The notes under the pieces were generated by a model that was given only the letters and a program-made list of their open reading frames with translations, was not told where the DNA came from and searched no databases. The translations under genes and the position numbers were made by a program. From assembly GCA_041164825.1 (NCBI GenBank), contig JBEAOO010000039.1, positions 1 to 28,151 of the forward strand: a DNA stretch of 28,151 bases. The letters run 5' to 3'. Origin of the DNA: JBEAOO01 sp041164825. Its GTDB lineage: Bacteria > Pseudomonadota > Gammaproteobacteria > Burkholderiales > Burkholderiaceae_C. The stretch's first letter is position 1; the number at the start of each line of letters is the position of its first letter. Positions 1 to 8,182 of the stretch are shown here, piece after piece.

Positions 1-643
1 TCACCAGCACCACCACGGTCTGCGCCGGGTCGCGCAACGCGGCCAGCGCGGCGGCAAACCGCTCAGCCTGCATCTGCAAACCCGAGTGCGGGCCCAGGCA
101 CGAGGCGCCGCGCGGGTTGGCAGCGAGGAATCCGCTCCAGGCCTCGGGCAAGCTGAGCAGGCGCAGCGTGTGGCCGGTGGGTGCGGTGTCGAACACGATG
201 TGGTCGAAGCGCGCGTCGCGCTCGGCCAGCAATGCAGCGAATTCGTCGAACGAGGCGATCTCGGTGGTGCAAGAACCCGAGAGCTGCTCGCGCACGGTGG
301 CACGCTCGTCGTCGCTGGCCTGGGCGCTCAGTTGCGCCAGCACGCGCAGCCGGTAGGCCTCGGCGGCCACGTCGGGGTCGATGTTCAGCACACTCAGGCC
401 CGGCGCGCCGGGCACCGCCACGGGCTGATTGCTGAGCGTGATGCCCAGCATCTCGTCGAGGTTGGAGGCCGCATCGGTGCTGACCAGCAGCACGCGCTGG
501 CCGGCATCGGCCAAGGCCAGCGCCGTGGCGGTGGACACCGAGGTTTTGCCCACGCCGCCCTTGCCAGTGAAAAACACAAACCGCGGCCAGCCCTCGGCGG
601 GGCCAATGGCGGTGGGCGGCACAGCGGAAACGGGGGGCGACAT
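1..643 (-). CDS. ArsA-family ATPase (C-terminal part outside window)
   Basis: The first 214 codons of an ArsA/GET3-type P-loop ATPase; the 3' end lies beyond the window. The deviant Walker A motif FTGKGGVGKTS is at residues 25-35, the STDAASN segment at about 55-61, and the diagnostic DTAPTGHT motif at 152-159. Family members are cytosolic ATPases that energise ArsB arsenite efflux or, in eukaryotes, insert tail-anchored proteins. No arsR, arsB or arsD is visible nearby, so an arsenite role is not supported here and the substrate is unknown. The ATG at 643 is the first in-frame start; the Shine-Dalgarno is weak. It lies 99 bp downstream of the Pat-like gene on the same strand and could be co-transcribed. 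Family assignment is firm, function is not. Confidence 0.9.
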   Translation of the reverse strand, partial: MSPPVSAVPPTAIGPAEGWPRFVFFTGKGGVGKTSVSTATALALADAGQRVLLVSTDAASNLDEMLGITLSNQPVAVPGAPGLSVLNIDPDVAAEAYRLRVLAQLSAQASDDERATVREQLSGSCTTEIASFDEFAALLAERDARFDHIVFDTAPTGHTLRLLSLPEAWSGFLAANPRGASCLGPHSGLQMQAERFAAALAALRDPAQTVVVLV

Positions 644-742
644 GGGCGTGGGGTCCGGATCAAACGAGTGGTGCGTTCAGCATGCCCTCTGCACGCACCG
701 CCCGTCTGCGGTCAGACGCACCTTGCACGGCACAAGGCACGC

Positions 743-3436
743 TCACAGCGCATGTGTCACGAGCTTGAAGTCCGGGTCTTCGGCAAAGGGCTTGACGCTG
801 TAGCCCAGGCCCTTCATCAGCTTCAACATGCTGGCGTTGTTGGCCAGCACCAGGCCTTCAATCTCCGAGAGGCCCTTCTCGCGCGCCACGTCCATGATGC
901 TCAGCATCAGCCGCGAGCCCAGGCCTTTGCCGTTGAAGTCGTCGGCCACCAGCAGCGAGAACTCGCAGCTCGATTGGTCGGGGTTGGTGATGTAGCGCGA
1001 CACACCGACGATGCGCTCGGTCTCCACCATCTCGCCATCGGGCCCGGCCGCGCTGCGCTCTTTGTACACAGCCACCAGCGCCATCTCGCGGTCGTAGTCG
1101 ATCAGCGTGAAGCGCGCCAACATCGACGGCGGCAACTCGGTCATCGACGAGACGAAGCGGTAGTAGCGGCTCTCGGGCGAGAGGTGCTGCACCAGGTCCT
1201 GCAGCATGCTGGCGTCGTCGGGGTGGATGGGGCGCACCGTCACCTCACCGCCGCCGCGCAGCGGCCACACCTGCTCGTAGCGCGCCGGGTAAGGCAAGAT
1301 CGACAAGTGGCTGTGGCTCTGCGCGCGGCCCACGGCGGCCTGCGGCGCGTTGTCGATCACGATGCGCGCATCCACCGCCACCGCACCCGATTCGTCCACG
1401 ATGATGGGGTTGATGTCCATCTCGCGCAGCTGCGGCAGCTCGCACACCATCTCCGACACGCGCAGCAGCACCTGCTCCAACGCGTCGGTATCGGCAGCAC
1501 TGGCGCCGCGCCACTCCACCAGGGTTTCGGCCACGCGCGAGCGCTCGATCAACCGGCGTGCCAGGTACTGGTTGAGCGGCGGCAGCTCCATGGCGCGGTC
1601 GTTGATCAGCTCGATCATGGTGCCGCCGGCGCCGAACACGATCACCGGGCCAAACGGGTCGTCCGTCACCACGCCGATGTAGATCTCGCGGCCGCGGCGG
1701 TTGCGCGCCATGCGCTGCACGGTGACGCCATTGATGCGCGCTTGCGGCATCAGCCGCGACACGCGCTCGACCATGTCGTTGTAGGTGTCGCGGGCGCCCG
1801 CGCCATTCATCACATTGAGCACCACGCCGTGCACATCGGACTTGTGCGTGATGTCGGGCGAATCGATCTTCAGCGCCACCGGAAAGCCCAGCTGCGACGC
1901 GATCATCATGGCCTCGTTGCCATTGCGCGCCAACACGGTTTGCGTGATGGGGATGTGGAAGGACGACAGCAGCGTCTTCGACTCCATCTCGGTCAGCACC
2001 TTGCGGCGCTCGGCCAGCACACTCTCGATCACCAGCCGCGCGCCCTCGATGTCGGGCTTGGCCAGCGTGGTCAGCGGCGGTGGTGTTTGCTGCAGCAGCA
2101 GCTGGTTTTGGTAGAACGTGGCGATGTTGCCGAAGGCGCCCACCGCCGCCTCAGGTGTGCGGAAGCTGGGGATGGCCGCTTCGTTCAGGATGCTGCGCGC
2201 CGCGTCCACCGAGGCATCGCCCATCCAGCAGGTGAGCAGCGGCTTGCTGATGCTGCGCTTGACCTCCACCAGCGCGCGCGCCACGGCCGAGGCATCGCCG
2301 CCCACCTTGGGCGAGTAGATGGCCAAGAGGCCGTCCACCTGCGGGTCGCTGCCCGCGGCGGCAATGGCGGCTTGGTAAGCGTCGGGGCCGGCGTCTTCCG
2401 AGAGGTCGATCAAATCGGTGAGCGAAGCCAGCGGCGGCAGTTTGGCCTTGAGCGCGGCGGCGGTCTCGGGCGAGAGCTTGCCCAGGTGCAGGTGGATCTC
2501 GTTCACCCAATCAGCGGCCAGCACACCCGGCCCACCACCATTGGTGACGATGGCCAGGCGCTTGCCCACCGGGCGGTAGCGCGAGGCCAGACACTTGGCG
2601 GCCGAAAACAGCTCGACGAAGGAGCGCACGCGCACCGCGCCGGCGCGGCGCAGCGCGGCGTCAAACACATCGTCGCTGCCGACGATGGCGCCGCTGTGGG
2701 TCTGCGCGGCCTCGTTGCCCGCGGGCTTGCGGCCGGCCTTGAGCACGACCACCGGTTTGGAATTGGCCGCCGAGCGCAGCGCGCTCATGAAGCGCCGGCC
2801 GCTGGAGATGCCCTCCAGGTACACGATGATGCTGTGGGTGCGCGCGTCGTTGGCCAAGAAATCAAGCACCTGCGCCACGTCCACCGCGGTGTTGGGGCCG
2901 AGCGAGACCACCGACGAAAAGCCCACCGCGTTGTTGGCCGCCCAGTCGAGCATCGACGAGGTGAGCGCCCCGGATTGCGACACCAGCGCCAGCGAGCCCG
3001 CCCGCGCCAGCGGACCGGCTGCGCTCGCGTTGAGCAGCAACTGCGGGCGTTGGAAGCCCAGGCAATTGGGGCCGAGCAGGTGAATGCCTTCGCGGCGGGC
3101 GATTTTTTTCAGCTCGGCCGCGTGGTCGGCGCCAATGCCGCTGGACACCACCAGCGCCGAGCGGCAGGCCATGCGCCCGGCCACCTCCAGCGCGGCGGCC
3201 ACATCGGCTGGCGGCAGCGCAATGATGGCCAGATCGGCCCGGGTCTGCGCCAGGTCGGCCAGCGTGCCGCTGGTGTGGATGTCCACGAAGTTGAGCGTGC
3301 CGGTGTAGCGCTGCGCCTTGAGCGCGCTTTGCAGCGCGCCAGCGTGGCCACTCAGGGGCTGAGATCCGTCGGTCGAACCAGCAAAAACGACGATCGATTG
3401 GGGGGAGAAAAGGGGGGTGAGGTAGTGCTGGTCCAT
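743..3436 (-). CDS. Pat/PatZ-like protein: NDP-forming acyl-CoA synthetase domains fused to a GNAT lysine acetyltransferase
   Basis: An 897-residue protein, close to the roughly 890 residues of enterobacterial Pat/PatZ. Residues 1 to about 460 resemble the CoA-binding and ligase-CoA parts of NDP-forming acyl-CoA synthetases (LGPNCLG near 121-127, VSQSGAL near 152-158). An ATP-grasp region follows at about 470-700. The last 175 residues or so are a GNAT domain with a KGLGSR acetyl-CoA loop. Pat enzymes acetylate lysines, classically the active-site lysine of acetyl-CoA synthetase, and switch it off. The position equivalent to the synthetase phosphohistidine is a histidine here (H247 in QTHSG), so residual ligase chemistry cannot be excluded by sequence. 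The gene begins 16 bp after the deacetylase stop codon, implying one transcript. The start agrees with family N-termini although no clear ribosome site precedes it. Confidence 0.93.
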   Translation of the reverse strand: MDQHYLTPLFSPQSIVVFAGSTDGSQPLSGHAGALQSALKAQRYTGTLNFVDIHTSGTLADLAQTRADLAIIALPPADVAAALEVAGRMACRSALVVSSGIGADHAAELKKIARREGIHLLGPNCLGFQRPQLLLNASAAGPLARAGSLALVSQSGALTSSMLDWAANNAVGFSSVVSLGPNTAVDVAQVLDFLANDARTHSIIVYLEGISSGRRFMSALRSAANSKPVVVLKAGRKPAGNEAAQTHSGAIVGSDDVFDAALRRAGAVRVRSFVELFSAAKCLASRYRPVGKRLAIVTNGGGPGVLAADWVNEIHLHLGKLSPETAAALKAKLPPLASLTDLIDLSEDAGPDAYQAAIAAAGSDPQVDGLLAIYSPKVGGDASAVARALVEVKRSISKPLLTCWMGDASVDAARSILNEAAIPSFRTPEAAVGAFGNIATFYQNQLLLQQTPPPLTTLAKPDIEGARLVIESVLAERRKVLTEMESKTLLSSFHIPITQTVLARNGNEAMMIASQLGFPVALKIDSPDITHKSDVHGVVLNVMNGAGARDTYNDMVERVSRLMPQARINGVTVQRMARNRRGREIYIGVVTDDPFGPVIVFGAGGTMIELINDRAMELPPLNQYLARRLIERSRVAETLVEWRGASAADTDALEQVLLRVSEMVCELPQLREMDINPIIVDESGAVAVDARIVIDNAPQAAVGRAQSHSHLSILPYPARYEQVWPLRGGGEVTVRPIHPDDASMLQDLVQHLSPESRYYRFVSSMTELPPSMLARFTLIDYDREMALVAVYKERSAAGPDGEMVETERIVGVSRYITNPDQSSCEFSLLVADDFNGKGLGSRLMLSIMDVAREKGLSEIEGLVLANNASMLKLMKGLGYSVKPFAEDPDFKLVTHAL

Positions 3437-3452
3437 GAGGGGGGAATCAGTT

Positions 3453-4379
3453 TCAGTCGGCGCCGATCAACACCTTGACGTGGGCTGTGGCGCTGCGCGC
3501 CAGGGGGCTGAGCACGTAGCCGCCTTCCAAGCAGGAGATCACGCGGCCTTGGCAGTGGCGCCGTGCCACCCCCATCAGCTGCTGCGTGACCCATTCAAAG
3601 TCGGCCTCCACGAGGCCCAGGTTGCCCATGTCATCTTCGCGGTGGGCGTCAAACCCGGCCGAGATGTAGATCAATTGCGGGCGGAATGCGTCGAGCGCCG
3701 GGATCCATTGGTCCCGCACCGCGTCGCGAAACGGCTCGCCCTTGGAGCGCGTGGGCAAGCCCACATTCACCATATTGGGCCCGACCGCGTTTTCGCCCGA
3801 GAAAGGATACAGCCCTTGTTCGTAGATCGAGCACATCAGCACGCGATCGTCGCCGCGCAAGATGTCTTCGCTGCCGTTGCCGTGGTGCACGTCAAAGTCG
3901 ATCAGCGCCACGCGCTCCAGGCCGTGCACATCCAGCGCATGGCGGATGCCCACCGCCACGTTGTTGAAGAAGCAGAAGCCCATGGCCGCGGCACGCTCGG
4001 CGTGGTGGCCGGGCGGGCGCACGGCGCAAAACGCCGTCGGCACCTCGCCCGACAGCACCAGATCGGTCGCCTGGATGGCCGCACCGGCGGCCCGCAACGC
4101 CGCTTGCAGCGTGAACCGGTTCATGCAGGTGTCGGGGTCGACGCGGTGGATGCCCTCGGTCGGCGCCTGCGCAAACAGCTCGCTCACGTAGAGCGCCGAG
4201 TGCGCGCGGCCGAGCTGCTCTTGCGTGGCCAGCGGCGCGTCGTAGGCCGTCATGTAGTCGAGCAGGCCCTTGATGAGCAACTGGTCGTTGATGGCCGCAA
4301 GCCGCTCCGGGCACTCGGGGTGCTGCGCCCCCATGTCGTGACGGGAGCAATCGCTGTGGGTGATGTAGGCGCCGAGCAT
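3453..4379 (-). CDS. histone deacetylase-family (class II HDAC-like/AcuC-like) deacylase
   Basis: A 308-residue zinc hydrolase of the arginase/deacetylase fold. Visible hallmarks are RPPGHHAE with the H125-H126 catalytic pair, DFDVHHGNG with probable zinc ligands D163 and H165, SAGFDAH with the third ligand D244, and EGGY with the catalytic-type tyrosine Y288. Bacterial relatives include AcuC, HDAH and acetylpolyamine amidohydrolases; the substrate cannot be read from sequence alone. The ATG at 4379 is chosen because AGGAG lies 8-9 bases upstream and the protein then starts like its family; an open frame runs 58 codons further upstream without support. It is the first gene of a likely operon with the Pat-like acetyltransferase immediately downstream, so removal of acetyl groups from proteins is the favoured role (inference). 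Confidence 0.93.
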   Translation of the reverse strand: MLGAYITHSDCSRHDMGAQHPECPERLAAINDQLLIKGLLDYMTAYDAPLATQEQLGRAHSALYVSELFAQAPTEGIHRVDPDTCMNRFTLQAALRAAGAAIQATDLVLSGEVPTAFCAVRPPGHHAERAAAMGFCFFNNVAVGIRHALDVHGLERVALIDFDVHHGNGSEDILRGDDRVLMCSIYEQGLYPFSGENAVGPNMVNVGLPTRSKGEPFRDAVRDQWIPALDAFRPQLIYISAGFDAHREDDMGNLGLVEADFEWVTQQLMGVARRHCQGRVISCLEGGYVLSPLARSATAHVKVLIGAD

Positions 4380-4606
4380 GGTGTGTGTGTCTCCTGTGGC
4401 CGGTTGGCGGGGGTGTCCGCAACCGGCTCCATGTGTGATGCCAATATAGACATGCACAGCTGACAGCACCATGACCCGCAGCTTGATCCAGCACAAGAAA
4501 GCAGCCCGGGCTGAGCCGGGCCGCTGATGTGCTGTCGCGTTTGACGGCATCAAAAGCTAGCCCGGTCACGGGGGCTGCGCTCGGGGCTGAGCGCTCCCCC
4601 GATCCA

Positions 4607-4735
4607 GTGGTGGCATGCCGCGTCGACGCACGCCACGGTGGTGGAGGGGGCGGTGATGGGCCGGGCCGATGTGCGGAAGTCAAGGGCGGACCAGGAGGAC
4701 ACGGAGCACATCGATCGGCCCGGCCCATCGCCGCC
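4607..4735. repeat. dispersed palindromic element, copy 1
   Basis: An intergenic element between the permease stop and the HDAC-family gene. A lead-in GTGGTGGCATGCC (4607-4619) is followed by a long hairpin: left arm 4649-4674, loop 4675-4705, right arm 4706-4735. The right arm carries a 4-base insertion relative to a perfect complement. The lead-in, arms and the loop end GACACGGA recur at 15277-15414, and the loop end again at 15174-15267 in inverse orientation. A second GC hairpin (4570-4582 with 4589-4600) lies just upstream. No open reading frame in 4380-4780 is convincing. The hairpin begins 45 bp beyond the permease stop and might act as a transcript end, but it lacks a T tract. Confidence 0.8.
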
Positions 4736-4780
4736 CGAGCGCCCATCGTCGAAAGAAAAGCCTTCGAAAGAGACCCGGCC

Positions 4781-6058
4781 TCAAGCCCGACCGTGCGACA
4801 CCCGCGATTGGCGCGCCAGGGAGTCGACGATCACGGCCACCGCCAGCACGGCACCGGTGATCATGTAGCGCAGCGACGACGAGAGATCGAGCAGCGTCAG
4901 CCCGCTGGAGATCGACTGAATGACCAAGATGCCGAGCAAGGCCGAGTAGGCGCTGCCGCGGCCACCGAACAGGCTGGTGCCGCCGATCACGGCTGCGGCG
5001 ATGGCGTTCAGGTTGACGTCGCCGGTGCCGGCCTGCTGGCTGGCCGAGGCCAGGCGGGCGGCGGCCAACACGCCACCGAAGGCGGCGAGGCTGGCACACA
5101 TCACGAACACGCTGGCATACACGCGCTTGACCGGGATGCCGGCGCGGCGTGCCGCCTCGCGGTTGCCACCCACGGCGGCGATCATGCGGCCCCACTGGGT
5201 GCGCGTCAGCAGGTAATCCAGCGCGACCACCAGACCAACGAAGATGCCGAACAGCCAGGGGATGCCGCGGTCTTGGTAGAAATAAACCGCGATCGCTTCC
5301 AGGCCCACGGTGAACACCGCTGTGCGCAACAGCAGGCGCTGCAGCGATTCGGGTGACAAGCCCGCCGCACGCCGACGCGCTGCGGTGCGCAGGCCGGTGA
5401 ACAGCATCAAGCCACCGGCCAGCGCCACCACACCATAAGCCACCAGCGCCGGCATGAACAGCGATTGACCGAGGTCGACCAGCGCCGATTCATACGGCAA
5501 GTTGATCGAGCCCGTGCCACCGAGCAAGAAGAGCTGCGCGCCCAAAATGGCCAACAAACCGGCCAGCGTGGACACGAAGCTGGGCATGCCAAAGCGGTTG
5601 AACAGCGTGGCATACACCCCGCCCACCAGCGCCCCGGCGGCCACAGCCACCAAGACGGCCGCGCCCACCGGCCAGCCCTTTTGCACCCACAGAACGCCCA
5701 CCACGGCCGAGGCAAAACCGCTGACCGAGCCCACCGAAAGGTCGATCTCGCCCACCATCAAGATGCAGACGATGCCAAGCGAGATGACGCCGATGGTGGA
5801 GGCGTCGAACAGCATGTTGATCAGGTTGGCGCTGGACAAAAAGATCGGGTTGATGCTTTGGAAGATGCTCCAGATCACCGCCAGGCCGACGATCACCGGC
5901 AGCGAGCCGAGGTCGCCGGCGCGCACGCGGTCCACAAAGGTGCGCAGAGCGCCGGCCACGCCGGCCTCGACCTTGAAGCGCTCGTCGCTGCGGTCGAGCA
6001 AGGGGGTGGTGGGCGCAGCGCCCGCGGGCGCGGCGGCGAGAGTGGTGTCGCGGGTCAT
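4781..6058 (-). CDS. sugar/polyol ABC transporter permease (RbsC/XylH type)
   Basis: A 425-residue polytopic membrane protein of the BPD_transp_2 family (ribose/xylose/fructose permeases). Many hydrophobic helices are visible, with the family motif GEIDLSVGSV near residue 106 and the cytoplasmic coupling segment AVGGNREAARRAGIPV near 300. The longer-than-RbsC size and extra central segment resemble XylH. The start codon ATG at 6058 overlaps the stop of the ATPase gene by four bases (ATGA), so translation is probably coupled. It is the last gene of the operon headed by the AraC regulator and ribitol dehydrogenase, so the predicted substrate is ribitol or a related pentitol (inference from context). 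It forms the inner-membrane channel of the importer. Confidence 0.93.
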   Translation of the reverse strand: MTRDTTLAAAPAGAAPTTPLLDRSDERFKVEAGVAGALRTFVDRVRAGDLGSLPVIVGLAVIWSIFQSINPIFLSSANLINMLFDASTIGVISLGIVCILMVGEIDLSVGSVSGFASAVVGVLWVQKGWPVGAAVLVAVAAGALVGGVYATLFNRFGMPSFVSTLAGLLAILGAQLFLLGGTGSINLPYESALVDLGQSLFMPALVAYGVVALAGGLMLFTGLRTAARRRAAGLSPESLQRLLLRTAVFTVGLEAIAVYFYQDRGIPWLFGIFVGLVVALDYLLTRTQWGRMIAAVGGNREAARRAGIPVKRVYASVFVMCASLAAFGGVLAAARLASASQQAGTGDVNLNAIAAAVIGGTSLFGGRGSAYSALLGILVIQSISSGLTLLDLSSSLRYMITGAVLAVAVIVDSLARQSRVSHGRA

Positions 6059-6912
6059 GGTGTGTCTTGCGCAAGAGGTTGAGGGGTGCCCAGGGCCGGA
6101 GCCGGCGCCGCGGCGCGGCGGCTGGAGCGGCGCGAGACGGCGTTGTCGGCCGCGCCGGTGATGGCACCGACGAGTTCGTGGTTGCTGGCGTCGGGCAGGA
6201 ACACACCGTTGTTGCGCCCCAGGCGCAGCACCACGATGCGGTCGGCCACGGCGCGCACGTCTTCCATGTTGTGGCTGATCATCACCACGCCCAGGCCGCG
6301 GGCGCGCACGCGCTCGATCAGGTCGAGCACCTCGGCGGTTTGCGCCACGCCCAAGGCGGCCGTGGGCTCGTCGAGCAAGATCAGCTTGGGCGCCAGCAGC
6401 AGCGAGCGGGCAATCGCCACTGTTTGCCGCTGGCCGCCCGAGAGCGCCGCCACGGGGATGCGCACGCTCGGGATGCGCGCCGAGAGCTCGCGCAGCAGCG
6501 TCCAGGCCTGGACCTCCATCGCCACCTCGTCGAGCTGCCAGGGTTGCAGCTCTTTGCCGAGGAAGATGTTGGCCACCACGTCGAGGTTCTCGCACAGGGC
6601 GAGGTCTTGAAACACGGTGGCGATGCCGAGCGCCAGCGAGGCGCTCGGATCGGCCAGGGTCACCGGCTGGCCGCAGAAGGCCATCGTCCCCGAGGTGGGC
6701 TGGTGCACACCGGCGAGGATCTTGACCAGCGTGGATTTGCCGGCGCCGTTGTCGCCCACCAAAGCCACCACCTCACCGGCGTGCACGTCGAGATCAATGT
6801 CGGTCAGGGCCGACACCGCGCCAAAGCGCTTGGAGACGCCGCGCAGGCGCAAGACCGGTTCGCGGTCTGGGGCCGCCGCTGCAGGCGTGGGCGTTGAATG
6901 AGCGATCGTCAT
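6055..6912 (-). CDS. sugar/polyol ABC transporter ATP-binding protein, single cassette
   Basis: A 285-residue ATPase with one nucleotide-binding domain: Walker A GDNGAGKST at 53-61, signature LSGGQ at 157-161, Walker B LILLDEP at 177-183, and an H-loop SHN shortly after. RbsA/XylG-type partners of this permease class normally carry two fused cassettes in about 500 residues; this one is a single-cassette FrcA-like form that presumably works as a homodimer. The last 30 residues or so are a low-complexity Ala/Pro/Arg tail. The start lies 18 bp after the binding-protein stop and the end overlaps the permease start by four bases. It powers the predicted ribitol importer. Confidence 0.95.
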   Translation of the reverse strand: MTIAHSTPTPAAAAPDREPVLRLRGVSKRFGAVSALTDIDLDVHAGEVVALVGDNGAGKSTLVKILAGVHQPTSGTMAFCGQPVTLADPSASLALGIATVFQDLALCENLDVVANIFLGKELQPWQLDEVAMEVQAWTLLRELSARIPSVRIPVAALSGGQRQTVAIARSLLLAPKLILLDEPTAALGVAQTAEVLDLIERVRARGLGVVMISHNMEDVRAVADRIVVLRLGRNNGVFLPDASNHELVGAITGAADNAVSRRSSRRAAAPAPALGTPQPLAQDTP

Positions 6913-6930
6913 GGTTGCTGCGCCTTGGGT

Positions 6931-8022
6931 TTACTGGATGCCCAGCTTCTTGCAGCCGTCGGCGTAGCGGTCTACACACAACGCTGCCGGGGACTGGATC
7001 GGCTTGCCGCTGACCACCTTGTCGATGACCTCGGCCTTGAGGTTCTCGGCCGTCACCACTGCCGGGGTGAACAGCTGGGAGGGCGTGTTGTAGAGCATCA
7101 GCTCGGCCTGGGGCGCTTGGCCGGCCAGCAGCTTGACGACCATCTGCGCGGCCGCCGCGGCCACCACCTCACTCGGCTTGGAGATGGTGTTGTACTGGTC
7201 ACCGGCGACGATGAGTTGCAGCGCCGCGAGGGTCGCGTCGTTGCCCGACACCGGCGGCACCGGCTTCACGCCCGCGGCCTTGAAGGCGGCAATCGCACCA
7301 CCGCCCGTGCCGTCGTTGGCCGCCACCACGCCGACGATCTGTTTGCCAAAGCGCGAGATCTGGCCGCTCACCCACTGCTGGGCCTTGGCGGGCACCCAAT
7401 CGGGTGTGTCGTACTCGGCCAGGATCTTGTAGCCGCTCTTGTCGAGGCCGGCGTGGATGCCCTTCTTGATCAGGCCGGCAGCCGCATCGGTGGGCGAGCC
7501 ATTGACCTGCAGCACGCCGCCGTCGCTGGGCTTGATGCCCTTGGCCTTGAGATGCGCCACCAGCGAATCGGCAATCGCCTTGCCAATGCCTTCGTTGTTG
7601 AACGACACGTAGTAGTCGGCCTTGGCCGAGGGGATCGGGCGGTCGTAGGCGATGACCTTCACGCCCTTGGCTTGCGCGGCTTTGACCAGCGAAGCGGCAG
7701 CCGTCGAATCGACGGGGTCGAGCACCACGGCCTTCACGCCCTGGGCCAGCGCGGCGTTGAACTGCTGCTGTTGGCGCGAGGCATCGCCGTCGGCGTTTTG
7801 GTAGATCACTTCGCAAGCGGCGCAGAGCTTTTTCATCTCGGCGATGAAGCCGGGCGCGTCGTGCTCTTCGTAGCGGGTGGAGGCCTGGTCGGGCATCAGG
7901 AAGGCCACTTTGGCGGGCGCGATGGTTTGCGCCAGGGCCACGCCCGAGCCGAGCACCAAGGTGCTGAGGGCGGCGGCGCGGGCCAGGGTGGACAGGGTGA
8001 AGCGGCTGTGGCGAGAGGTCAT
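6931..8022 (-). CDS. periplasmic sugar/polyol-binding protein of an ABC importer
   Basis: A 363-residue type I periplasmic binding protein (Peripla_BP_4, XylF/RbsB-like). It has an N-terminal Sec signal peptide with Arg/His residues, a hydrophobic core and a likely cleavage after ALA near residue 32. The mature part has XylF-like features: VAFLMPDQASTRYE at the start, LDPVDS near 100, and the ANDGT segment in the C-lobe. Two ATGs lie six bases apart (8028 and 8022). The second is chosen because the GGAG immediately upstream of the first would be too close to it. The 160-bp gap to the kinase gene upstream has no gene and could hold a processing or secondary promoter site, giving the abundant binding protein separate control. 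Substrate inferred from operon: ribitol or another pentitol. Confidence 0.93.
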   Translation of the reverse strand: MTSRHSRFTLSTLARAAALSTLVLGSGVALAQTIAPAKVAFLMPDQASTRYEEHDAPGFIAEMKKLCAACEVIYQNADGDASRQQQQFNAALAQGVKAVVLDPVDSTAAASLVKAAQAKGVKVIAYDRPIPSAKADYYVSFNNEGIGKAIADSLVAHLKAKGIKPSDGGVLQVNGSPTDAAAGLIKKGIHAGLDKSGYKILAEYDTPDWVPAKAQQWVSGQISRFGKQIVGVVAANDGTGGGAIAAFKAAGVKPVPPVSGNDATLAALQLIVAGDQYNTISKPSEVVAAAAAQMVVKLLAGQAPQAELMLYNTPSQLFTPAVVTAENLKAEVIDKVVSGKPIQSPAALCVDRYADGCKKLGIQ

Positions 8023-8182
8023 GGTCATCTCCGGTGTATGTTGTTCAAACAAGGCAGAACAGGGGCGGTGCGCGGTCTGCGCCGTGCGGGCCGCCGGGGG
8101 CCAAACAAGTGAGGGGCGACGGGAAAGCGGCGGGTTCAATGCATGCGGTGGGCCTCCGTGGGGTGGCGATGAATGAAGGGGT

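Noticed and set aside
86..3478. 1130-codon open frame on the plus strand
   Set aside because: Antisense shadow of the Pat-like gene: His/Arg/Ala-rich, no domain, and the minus strand encodes a clear full-length family member.
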